DNA from: Cordilura impudica
Lineage: Eukaryota > Arthropoda > Insecta > Diptera > Scathophagidae
Length of the DNA stretch: 64,000 bases
Direction: 5' to 3'
NCBI GenBank assembly: GCA_963682025.1
Contig: OY821520.1
Span: 180,238,626 to 180,302,625 of the forward strand
Shown here: in pieces, positions 55,060-64,000 of the stretch
How positions within the stretch are numbered: the first letter of the stretch is position 1
Layout: every line of letters begins with the position of its first letter
Translations under genes and position numbers: made by a program
The notes under the pieces: model-generated
Databases searched by the model: none
Seen by the model: the letters and a program-made list of their open reading frames with translations, nothing else
Told to the model about the DNA's origin: nothing

Positions 55060-55101
55060 ATCTATTGATAACAACTTTTCTTGACTTCTTGTCAAAACCA
55101 T

Positions 55102-55490
55102 TTTTATCGAGTATTTTCAAACGTATAACAAAAAAAAAATATTTTTTATTAAAACTAAATATAAACTTGAACAATATATGATAAACAATTAAATGAAGTT
55201 CCATTACTTCAATTACGTACAATAAGAAAGGCAAATTAAACAAAATGAATTAAATTCTGCATCCAGGAAAGAAGAAATGCAAAACTTAAAACAATAATTT
55301 AGAATTATATAAACTATTCGACATTCGTATGAGAGGAGATATCCAATAATTAAAATTTAGATAAAAAAAAAAATCTCCATCAATATGAACGAAAACAAAA
55401 TTTTGAAAATTTAACCAAAATAAATTTGAAAATGTAAGTCATCATGAGTATAATCTCGAGAATACACAAGAAAAATATCTCAATTAAAAA
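55102..55490. other. Probable 5' leader of the gypsy element
   Basis: AT-rich, upstream of the gag ATG on the minus strand. No LTR, primer-binding site or ORF could be recognised; the repeat at 55491 begins immediately after. Confidence 0.4.
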
Positions 55491-56300
55491 CAAGTAAGAA
55501 AATTATAGTCGGTCTAGCCCGACTATACGATACCCTATACCATGGTTAAGAGACCCTATCCCTTTGGTCCATCTATTTGGATATAGAAAATAAGCATAAA
55601 CCATATCTTAGTGGCATTGTTATTTATTTTTTTGGCTGCAGATAGGAAAAAGTTCATATCGGTTGCTATATTTATATGGGGACTAGGTCGAAAAATGGAC
55701 CGACCATATTTGTTAGAGGCACTTATATTGTGAAAAAATGTATACGATCCAAATTTGAGAAAAATCTGTGCAATATTTTTGTTTTTTGATAGATTTAAGT
55801 GAAGATCGGGAAGCAGCTCTATATGGGGCCTATGACTAAGAATTTTCCTATAGGGAGTATTTTTGAACTACTGATTAATGGATGTAATAAACACATACAA
55901 ACCCAATTTGACTGAGATCTATATGATAATTTGGAACTTATGGCAATTTATGTCGATTTCATAGGGGTCATTTGTATGGGGGCTAGGTCTGAACATGGAC
56001 CGATTCTCACCAATTTCAATAGCGTTCATCCCATTGCTGATGGAAGCTTATATACCAAATTTCATCAAAATATATACTTATTTGCGACCTGTAGTTTGAT
56101 TACAAGCTTTACATGGACACACAGACGGACGGACGGACGGACGGACGGACGGACGGACGGACATTGCTATTTCGACTCAGAAAGTGATTCTGAGTCGATC
56201 GGTATAATTAAAGATGGGTGTAGGACGAATATTTTTGGTTGTTACAAACAGCAGCACAAAGTCATTATACCCAAACCACATAGTGGTATAGGGTATAAAA
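55491..56300 (+). repeat. mini-me-like dispersed repeat with (GACG)n
   Basis: Starts caagtaagaaaattatagtc with gtcggtctagcccgac and ends near gtggtatagggtataaaa. An inverted pair taccctataccatgg / tagtggtatagggta lies near the ends. It contains about ten GACG units at 56123-56162 followed by ttcgactcagaaagtgattc. This arrangement matches my recollection of the dipteran mini-me repeats, which carry (GTCY)n tracts. The ORF across it merely translates the microsatellite. Confidence 0.6.
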
Positions 56301-56746
56301 ACATGACATTAAAAGAAATTATTCTTATAACAAAACAATTGGTTTAGAATTCCAAAAGATAATCCAAATTTATCTTAAAAGGTAACAAACAAATTTTAAG
56401 TTAGATAAAGAAAGAAAACAAAAAAATATAACAATCAAACCCACGGTATGTTTTGAAGCATCAGCTATATGAATAAAGATACAATTTTTAAATCCAGTTA
56501 AAGAAATTGAATCAATTAGCTGTGCCCTACGATGGCACCAAATATTTGTGTAAAGACTCTTCACTTTGAGCTCTGCCAGAAAACTTTGCTATCTATACTA
56601 CCGGCCATGATCATGGAAAATGGGCTGATGATCTTGTTCCCTTCTAACAGACTTCTTTTACAGACTAATATTAAATTTAAGGTAGCTAAAACCCTAATCT
56701 CGATTACCCAAAAGAAAAACAAAAAAAAAAAAAAATAAACAGGGAA
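56301..56746. other. Spacer with dispersed-repeat motif
   Basis: No gene is recognised. A motif at 56548-56605 (gactcttcactttgagctct, later ctaccggcc) is shared with 25325-25375. A run of A closes the interval. Confidence 0.4.
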
Positions 56747-57213
56747 GGCAAAATGAACCACTTGATTCGCTCTCTGAATCATGATTGTGAAACTTGGTGT
56801 TCAGACGAGTGTTCTTGTTTCATTTTGACGTTTATATTTTTGTGCAAATATTTGAAGACATCCTTCTACACTTTACGTTTCACTATTTCATTTTTTCCAT
56901 TTTAATTTGAATATGTGTATGTAAATATATACTTTTTATTTGTTAAATGTTTCTATTTATTTTATTGCACAAATTAATTTTTTGTTTTTTCTTTGTTTAT
57001 ATATTTATCTGAACTAAACTAGCGATAATTTTTTTTATCAAAATTGGAGATGACAGTCAATTTTTCTAGGTTCACAACTAGGTTCATTTTGTACCAAGTA
57101 GATTCGCTCTCAAACTTTTGTATGGCGAATAATGTAGATTCAATCATGATTCGGACGCGAACCGTGAATGAGAGAGCGAACCGCGAATCTTGCTGTCCGT
57201 GTGAACATAGCAT
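56747..57213. mobile_element. MITE family Y, copy 2 (inverted)
   Basis: Reverse-orientation relative of 44588-45069, sharing ggttcattttgc, ttcagagagcgaatcaag and atgctatgttcacacgg (as reverse complements). The end corresponding to gccgtctgaatatgc is truncated at 56747. Confidence 0.65.
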
Positions 57214-57723
57214 AAGGGACAATTAAATTAAAATTAAAAGAATGCAAAACTCTTAAAAATAGATGTTATGACCCCTTTCTTAACCCGCCCATTGCTGTCT
57301 AAAAAAATACAGTTTTCCCTTTTCGCATTTACCTAACTGTTTCGTGGAATATTAAAATATGAAGTTAAAATTTCATATGAAATTAAACAAAAACAATATT
57401 TATTTATACTAGCAGATTCCAGCCCTCGAAATTCGAGTGCAAATTCTAGGAAATTTAATTTTTTCATTAAATAAAGACCCTAAAGGTATGCTAATCAATT
57501 ATAGCCAATTCACAGATCAACTAAAAAAAAACAAACTCATTTTTATTACAAACACATTAACAAATTTAATAAATACACACATAACATTGTATAATTTTAT
57601 GTATGTGTTAGTAGCAACTTTGAATGTAATTTACTCAAAATAAAGGAAAAACTTAAAAATCTGTAAATCTGCAAAACGGCTAAAAAGAAATACCTTTCAA
57701 ATAATATACGTTTGGTCACAATC
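57214..57723. other. Spacer, no gene recognised
   Basis: AT-rich with a short less AT-rich patch around 57415-57450 (ccagccctcgaaattcgagt). No ORF is supported. Confidence 0.4.
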
Positions 57724-58192
57724 GGGATAAAACGGTAGAACAAAACATCGGTCACAAGAAATCGCCTAGCCTATTAATATTATAGATATATAACACAGCG
57801 CAACACGATGTTATATATATAACACAGTGCAACACGATGTCTTGGGCACGCACATCTCTAGCACCGATTGAAAGTACTTGATAAGTATGTAATTATATGG
57901 GGGTATTTCAGATAAATTGTGTTTTGAACTCGAACAAAAAAATGTTGAATATAGTTTTTGTGGATAATGTTGAAAGTTTTGTAGTGAATTGTATTGACCC
58001 AATATCCTTACCTGAAGATCGATATCGCTACATTTGGTATAATTCTTAATGTTGGCCAAGAAGAGCCTATAACAGGGCTAAATACTGCGATGAGTAAATC
58101 ATTTTGCCTTAAACGTACTGATCTACCTATATATTATATTAATAGGCTAGGCGATTTCTTGTTACCGATGTTTTGTTCTACCATTTTATCCC
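57724..58192. mobile_element. Foldback-like element with ~60-bp TIRs
   Basis: gggataaaacggtagaacaa with continuing pairing through cgcctagcctattaatat (57724-57783) is inverted at about 58133-58192. Inside is a tandem ataacacagYgcaacacgat pair (57790-57841) and a short coding-like stretch MLNIVFVDNVESFVVNCIDP near 57940. It abuts Polinton polymerase sequence on its right, suggesting insertion into that gene, although the matching sequence to its left was not found. Confidence 0.6.
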
Positions 58193-58194
58193 AA

Positions 58195-58530
58195 ATTTTT
58201 TTTTTCTTTATTTTGAGTTGTGGAAAAATATAGGGATGAAATTTGCAATTTGGTATTCTAAATTATATTTGTTGTGAGCCGGACCTCTATAGTCACGTTA
58301 AATGGCAATGATCAGCTACTCTATCTTCTATTGTTAAATATTTTTCACAAATATGACAAATTTTATCTTCTTTTTGTCTTCTTTCCTGATCAGCTGTTAA
58401 CGAATTCATTGGTAATACTACACTTAAATATTTGTTATAAATTTCTAAAATATTTTTAAATAAATTTTCAAAAAAAGGTTTAGATGAATTTTCACCACTA
58501 TAAATTTTAAATATATCTAGACTAGAATTT
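58195..58530 (-). pseudogene. Polinton/Maverick DNA polymerase B, part 2
   Basis: Minus-strand continuation of the polymerase gene beyond the inserted transposon: SSLDIFKIYSGENSSKPFFE, LEIYNKYLSVVLPMNSLTAD and a Cys/His site KICHICEKYLTIEDRVADHC HLT. This is the characteristic zinc-binding insertion of protein-primed Polinton polymerases. It decays after a stop and ends at the foldback-like element. Confidence 0.75.
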
Positions 58531-61462
58531 CACTGTGGAACAAATTCAGGTTAGCAAAAGTTAGGTCGATTCTGAGAGTGAGGGGTGAAAATAAAGGCTA
58601 AATTAGAAGACCCGTATCGCGGCGTTTGTTTATGTTAGTTCGAATTTTTTTTAATCGACCTTCGAACTTTGCAGTCAAATGCCGATTTTCAGCATATTGT
58701 TTATATGGTTCTTTTGGCTATAACTCGTCGACTAATTGATATTTTTTCAATCTGTAAAAGCCAAATTATTGCTAGAGACCTGTGCAACAATTAAAATTTT
58801 TTAAAAAATTTATTTAGAAAATTTTTGTGGTGCTTATGAAGCAAGATGTTGGATAAATTATTTTTTTTCATGCTTTTTGAAAATATTTTCCACAAAACTA
58901 AGTCTTTTTTGCTTTCTGTTTGATCTATAATATGCTCCTCAGTTTATTCAATAAATTTCATTTGAAAAGAAAACAATCATAACATAAAACTTGCGTTTTC
59001 CAGCTTAATATTAATTTACTTCTCATTTTTTATGTACCAATTTTGTTCATTGTTGGTTTTGAAGAAACATTGAAAAAGAAATTATAAATATATGAAAAAA
59101 AATATATTTTTGAAATGTTAGTTATGAAAAGTTTTAAGTAAAAAAATTAAATAAATTAAATTAATGATTTGGCCAGTTGCCGTTTAGCAGGCGGCTGTGG
59201 ATCAACATCACTGCTCTCTCTAATATCGTGGTCATCGTCAGCATCATGAGAAAGGTCGATAATTTCGTCCAACAGATATTCTGGAATTTCATCTTTGTCT
59301 TCCCCTTCTTCCTCTTTTTCCTCTTCTTCAAAGGTGTTTTTATACCACCAACAAATTTCAGCGAGCATTGCATCTGGAGATTTCTTTCCTCTGTACCTGA
59401 AACGAAAATAGTTTTCAATCGTTAACATGTTTAAATTGTGCACTCCGACAAAGATATTAGAAAAATCTAGGAATTCAAAATATCCACACTCTATAGTTAC
59501 GTTATTTCAAATGGAAGCGCAGTTTGATGATAACGTTCGTCTTGCTCATCAGATTCAGTTGGCAACTGTTGAGCGAGTTGATTAAGATGCTGATGCAAGA
59601 GATGAATTTTGTACGACATATTAACCCCAATTTCATCGAATGCTGCCAACATGTTTGCAACAGATTGCTTGTAGTTGTCTTTGCGTTCTTTACCCAAAAG
59701 TCCTTTAATGACTGCTTTCAATGCGAGCCATGCATTTAATTCTCGGTCTGTCAGAACTTGGTCAAAATCTTGACGACTCAGTTTCCGTATGTCGGGACCA
59801 TTAACAACCCCTTCCTGAATTTTGGCGTTACTTAGTCTTGGGAATATGTCTTTTAAGCGGTTGAATACTGCTGGTCTTTTTGCGATACATTTCAAAAAAT
59901 TTTTAGCAATGCCAAGTTTAATGTGGAGCAACGGCAACAAAATTTTCATTTCATGAACAAGGCTTTCGTGTAGCCTACTCTTTTTAGGCCATTTCCGTCT
60001 AATGCGACTATTCCAGTTATGCTGTTTGTACTGGTTTCTTCCTTTAATACCTTCTCCGTATCGTGAATCCTAATCGCACAAAAAACACGGATATTTTGGA
60101 CGGCCAGATGGGGTTAAGCCTGTAATCAATGAAACTATTTTGAGGTCGCAGCAAATGGGCCACTGGTGTACGTTATATTTGACTACTTCCAGAATGTGTT
60201 TCAAATTATCGAAATTTTCACTAGTGTCAGTGCTATACGCGATCAGAACAGAAGGCATTCTATTTGTCTTGTGCAAAAGCACAACTTTTAAGTTGATTAG
60301 TGAACTATCGATGAATACATGCCAATCATCTTTTTTATGGGTTAGCCCTATTGTCTCCATTAACTTTTCAATATCGTTGCAATAAGCGAAATTTTTTGCA
60401 TCATTCACATTGAAGAACTTTTCTAACTCTTATTGGCGTTTTCGATATGCTGTTACTTTAGTACCTTTCGCCAGCAAATTATTTCCTTTCAAAAATGAAG
60501 CCAGTAGTTCTGATTTTTTCTGAGTCAAACAAAAATTTGCAACAATTCCATCCAATTGGTTTTGTGTGAGTAGGATTGGGTCCTTTGATGTTTCATAGGA
60601 TGTACCTTCACCAGGGTCGTACTCTGAGAAGAAATCCATGGATGTAGCAGCGGCGGTTGTAGTACTGATATCTGTTTGAAGATCGATACTTCGATATGTT
60701 GGTACTGGAATGAATTCTGAGTGCGGTAATGGTAATTAGACACTTGGCACTGCTATATAAGTTTTATTCTTTGCTTTCCTTCTTTTCAAAGTTTTATGGT
60801 AGTTGATACCATAGCAATTTTCTTCTTGATGCGGGCTGTTGTCTAACCACTTCATTGGTATACCAAAAGGCATTGCCTTCTTCTTTTCACTTTTCCATTG
60901 CATAAGAGTTGAATAGCAATTAAAGCAATATTGTTTATAGGCTTCCAAAAAAAAATCACTCGCATTGCCACATTTTTCATCGCTTGCTATGAAACGTCCA
61001 CAAACATTACAAAAATGGTCCATTTTACATTTTGGTTCCGACATTTTTAATACAATATATATTATACAATGTTTTTTTTTTTGTTATTTTTATGAAACCG
61101 ATGCACTTAACTTAAATCACTCACAAAATGAAATAAGTTCCAAAAAAATTAATAGCGAATTTTATCACGACCGAGCGAAAATTAAAAGACATCAGCTTCG
61201 GCTGAGTTTCGAGTCTTAACTGAATCTTCATTTTTGAAATTAGTTCGCTTGTACGAAATAATAAAAATAGCCACAAAAAAAAAAACCATATAAACAATAT
61301 GCTGAATATCGGCATTTGACTGCAAAGTTCGAAGGTCCATTAAAAAAAAATAAAACTAACATAAACAAACGCCGCTACACGGGTCTTCTTATTTAGCCTC
61401 TATTTTCACCCTCACTCTCAGAATCGACCTAACTTTTGCTAACCTGAATTTGTTCCACAGTG
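58531..61462 (-). mobile_element. DNA transposon with ~200-bp TIRs, CACTG ends
   Basis: 2.93-kb element. Left end cactgtggaacaaattcagg; the inverted copy ends ctgaatttgttccacagtg at 61462. Pairing extends about 200 bp (58531-58735 against 61262-61462), through acgccgctacacgggtc and ggcatttgactgcaaagttc. An extra copy of the outer 74 bp follows at 61464-61537. Inserted in the Polinton polymerase gene; flanks gaattt and ttatac suggest a 2-3-bp duplication. CACTG ends with such a short duplication suggest a CACTA/Mirage/Chapaev-type element; this is inference. Confidence 0.8.
59156..61044 (-). pseudogene. Transposase-like gene of the CACTG element, lightly damaged
   Basis: Minus strand, from ATG 61044 (MSEPKCKMDHFCNVCGRFI). 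It has a Cys-rich N-terminus, LTQNQLDGIVANFCLTQKK, HVFIDSSLINLKVVLLHKTN, WPICCDLKIVSLITGLTP with YPCFLCD, then MKILLPLLHIKLGIAKNFL, MSYKIHLLHQHLNQLAQQL and SDEQDERYHQ. This order (D in FIDSS, D in CDLK, CXXC, HIKLG, ERYHQ) matches an insect-wide family of putative transposases I recall without a firm superfamily name. A 104-bp intron (59397-59500, GT...AG) joins FEI-T to YRGKKSPDAMLAEICWWY; the C-terminus is acidic then basic. Lesions seen: a stop after CFLCD, a stop after YRKRQ, and at least one frameshift near 60640-60740. Confidence 0.7.
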
Positions 61463-61463
61463 C

Positions 61464-61537
61464 AATTTAGCCTCTATTTTCACCCCTCACTCTCAGAATC
61501 GACCTTACTTTTGCTAACCTGAATTTTTTCCACAGTG
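61464..61537 (-). repeat. Second copy of the CACTG-element terminus
   Basis: 74 bp, aatttagcctctattttcac to ttttttccacagtg, repeating the last part of 61342-61462 with a few differences (ccttactt against cctaactt). It makes a doubled right end that abuts Polinton sequence. Confidence 0.75.
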
Positions 61538-63009
61538 TTATACGAACATTTAATATAATAACTATAAGCAAATGGAATATGCTTTTTTACCGAATTTACA
61601 TTTGCTGAATTTTGAATATGAATTGATTCTAAAATACATTCAAAATCAGCGTAAACTACAAAAAGTACATTCATTTGCTTTTTAGTATTCTTAAAATTAA
61701 GTATATATTTTTCTGCATTTGGCATTTCAGTTACCATTTTATTACACTCATTTTTGTGTTTATTTAACATTATGGAAATGTATTCGACATGTATTGCAAA
61801 TGTACACCTGACATTTGTTATTTGTTAGTTGAGATTTTATCAATCTATAATTATATAAAAAAGAATATAACATTTTTAATTAGTATATTTTAATTTTATA
61901 TATCAATATAAATAACAAGTTACATACCTTGAAATATTTTTTATCCACACATAATGGAATCGATCTTCATCCTCCAATAGAAGCAAATTTTTGTGGGTAG
62001 GTTTTTCCTATTTGGTGAAATAATATGGACCCACAATATTACCATCTTTCAAGCCAAAGACATTAACGCTTATAGACGGGTTGTTTTCAGATTCAAGAAA
62101 TTTAATGTTATATTGTTCTCTAATATTATGATTAAATCTTCAATGTCTATATTTCCGTATGAAGAACATCTTTCTGTATTTATAGTAGGTGGATATAATG
62201 CTGATATTATTGCCCACGTAAAACAATATTCATCATTATTTTTCACATTAATACAGGCCTTTTTTTGGTAATATGTGGTAGTAAACATATATATTGTGAT
62301 CCTTTTATGCTTCTATATTTATTTATATTTACATCAAGATGTGTGATTTCGATTAGAGCCCATCCGCTATCACGCTCTTGAAATTCAATCATTTTTTCAG
62401 CAAGTTTATTTGAATTACTGGAGTAATGTTGATATATATCAATATCGTTGTTGGATGAAGTTAAAACAACCATTTTTGTTTGATGGGACATTGTTTTAAT
62501 CTCAGCTTCTTCATCATCATCTTTAATCAATATATATTTACAACGCAAATCAAAATTAGATTTAATGGCTGTGTGTTAATTTAAAAGAGATTTTAACATT
62601 TTAATCACTTTTTTCTTTACGAAATTTAAAAATTCTTCAGGAATCAAATTTTCTTTATCATCGTTTTAAAATCGAAAAGTTGATATCCGATTTTTAAAAC
62701 ATCCATTGAAACACTCGATGTTATTCTCTTCATCAATGTTTTTCAGACAATTTTTTTTAGGAATTATGGTTTTCACATAGAACGTCCATACGGCTTTAAG
62801 AACATCTTCGTTACACTCATTGCAGTATACACTTTCTCCATTTTTCTTATTTAGTGCACATGTTTTAAATATTCTTTTCTATCTGAGAAATTAATATTAT
62901 ATGTTGAACACTTAAGAGAGGATCCTTGGTGATGAATTCTAATATGCCGTTTTAAAGAAAAAATTTGGTTATATTCTTTTCCGCAGAAATCACAATTGAA
63001 TTTGGCCAT
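61538..63009 (-). pseudogene. Polinton/Maverick DNA polymerase B, N-terminal part
   Basis: Minus strand. ATG at 63009 opens two C2H2-like fingers (MAKFNCDFCGKEYNQIFSLK RHIRIHH). Then come CNECNEDVLKAVWTFYVKTI, IECFNGCFKNRISTFRF, MIEFQERDSGWALIEITHLD, VNINKYRSIKGSQYICLLP, NNDEYCFTWAIISALYP, SISVNVFGLKDGNIVGPYYF and NLLLLEDEDRFHYVWIKNIS. Finally the exonuclease motif LFVVYADFECILE (61620-61660, containing the DXE pair) and IPFAYSYYIKC lead to the insertion junction. Multiple stops and frameshifts. The order is that of Polinton protein-primed polymerases. Confidence 0.8.
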
Positions 63010-64000
63010 TTTTTGTAGATAAAATTATTTTTTTTTGTATTTGAGAATAGTTTAAAAAAAATTTTTTTTTGCAACAGTTTTATTGTGAAATTATTTTTGT
63101 TGTAAAATTTTTTACAATAATATGTTCAGAAATTATTTTTTATAACAGTTTGTTGTGAAACTTTTATTAACAAGAATACACACGATTTAGACTTTGAATT
63201 TTAATTTTTTGTAATATTCTTTTTTTTAAATTTTTTTTATAACAGTTTGTTGTGAAAATTATTTTTTAATTTTTTTTTTGTAAAAATTTTGTATTGTTTT
63301 GTTGTAAAATTTTTGCAACATCACACGTTTATCACTTTGTCTATAATTTAAATTTATAAAAAATGTTCCTGTATAACCGACACACGTTTACAACTTTGTA
63401 GTTAGTATAAATTACTGACTTGTATAAAACGTATGTATGTAAATATGAGTTAGTTGTATGTTGTCAGCATTTTTTAAACATTAAAATTTTTGTGATATTA
63501 ACCAATAATAAAACAGGAGTGTTTCTTTCGAACAAATTTAATTTATTAAAATTTTTACGATATCCACCAATCACAAAACAACAAGTAAAAATTCGTAAGC
63601 AACAAACAACATGTAATATGATATTAATTGAAAGTAGGGGTATTCACCATGTTTACTACTTTATGTTGCTACTATAATGTTGTAATCAAAATATATAATA
63701 AAATCAAAAATTTAAAAAAATAAAAAATCATGGTTTTTATATTTATTTTATTTTATTTTATTTATCACAATTACAAAAGTTCTGTAACTAGTATTCTTTA
63801 AACATTTTAAAATAATAAAATGAAAGTTAACACTGTTTTAATCAAATTTTAAATCAAATATTGCTAATCTCTCTCTTATGACTCTCTTCCTCTAAAGTTG
63901 ATAGTCCAACTTTTTTCATTCGTCATTGTTAAATAAAGATAATGATTTAATATTGCTTTATTTAGTCTTGGTGGAAAATAAAACCATTTATTATTATCCA
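63010..64000. other. AT-rich region upstream of the Polinton polymerase
   Basis: T-rich DNA with several imperfect copies of ttttataacagtttgttgtgaaa at about 63065-63320 and cacacgtttaYMactttgt at 63324-63400. No gene is recognised; it may be decayed Polinton sequence. Confidence 0.4.

Larger units (their letters stand above)
47520..55101 (-). mobile_element. Degenerate Ty3/gypsy element with three nested insertions
   Basis: Minus-strand element running from the gag ATG at 55101 to the integrase C-terminus near 47520. Gag is interrupted by a hAT element (54032-55059) and an LTR-like block (about 52375-53583). A LINE (49879-51577) lies between gag and pol. The element's own LTRs were not identified. 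Gag with a zinc-knuckle C-terminus and this pol style fit Metaviridae; the lineage is not assigned. Confidence 0.7.
51577..55101 (-). pseudogene. gag: gypsy gag, interrupted twice
   Basis: Minus strand. The start MVLTRSQEKLLSID (55101-55060) continues across the hAT element into EPTYVSFNISLETENPIQ (54023 and below), TSLITNEIRSMTQNLNIA and EKVLNIIRNWRLKLSGHDKD (53600-53860). After the LTR-like block comes LTVDEFIYRVNIFTTNNLRG, then LTWFWRYYRQHDGIDWISF (52130-52354), and a zinc-knuckle region HSYFDCLGPKRVFCYGCG with CPKCGIDGC (51577-51789). The protein sequence is continuous across both insertions, which fixes their positions. Confidence 0.75.

Noticed and set aside
55931..56347. 138-residue ORF with repeated RTDG
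   Set aside because: It is the translation of the (GACG)n microsatellite in the mini-me-like repeat.
61993..62271. 92-residue plus-strand ORF
   Set aside because: Antisense of the Polinton polymerase blocks on the minus strand.

Overview
This is nuclear DNA of an insect, most likely a brachyceran fly, possibly a calyptrate. It is AT-rich and has short GT-AG introns. It carries the usual dipteran mobile-element mix: BEL/Pao and Ty3/gypsy LTR elements, Jockey/CR1-like and LOA-like LINEs, PIF/Harbinger, mariner, hAT, a CACTG-ended DNA transposon, a Maverick/Polinton, and a mini-me-like repeat with a (GACG)n tract. There is no operon or other bacterial organisation. Nearly all coding capacity is transposon-derived and mostly broken. 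The clear exception is one intact BEL/Pao element at 33126-42655.

Layout. 1-4300: short repeats, a MITE (590-1298), a candidate host exon (2443-2752) and a LINE remnant (about 2880-3870). 4310-18413: two broken PIF/Harbinger elements, head to head. The second is split by a Jockey-like LINE (about 7490-16113), which is itself split by an mdg1/412-like gypsy element (7929-12842, TSD atac). 18885-23510: mariner remnant, LINE remnant, and a CCCTGACAG-ended element with a MITE nested in it. 24205-24771: a second candidate host exon. 25741-26278: a five-unit tandem repeat. 26285-30170: a LOA-like LINE (minus) carrying a deleted BEL/Pao derivative. 30785-31875: LINE 3' fragment. 32405-44312: another LINE, split by the intact BEL/Pao element with 616-bp LTRs that look identical and a 5-bp TSD (aatag). 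44496-45280: a possible third host exon region disrupted by a MITE. About 47520-55101: a degenerate gypsy element (minus), interrupted in turn by a LINE, an LTR-like block with minisatellites and a hAT element with a perfect 8-bp TSD. 55491-56300: mini-me-like repeat. 57724-63009: a broken Polinton DNA polymerase B gene (minus) interrupted by a long-TIR DNA transposon (58531-61537) and next to a foldback-like element.

The whole can be read as a TE-packed interval in or near one host gene. The three candidate plus-strand exons (2443-2752, 24205-24771, 44496 onward) have matching phase-1 junctions, but this gene model is inference.

The most unusual item is the third ORF of the intact BEL/Pao element, in the env position. 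It encodes a membrane-like N-terminus followed by a 65-residue triple zinc-knuckle module that aligns without gaps to the module in the element's own gag. It also has a strong splice-acceptor-like site and overlaps the pol stop codon.
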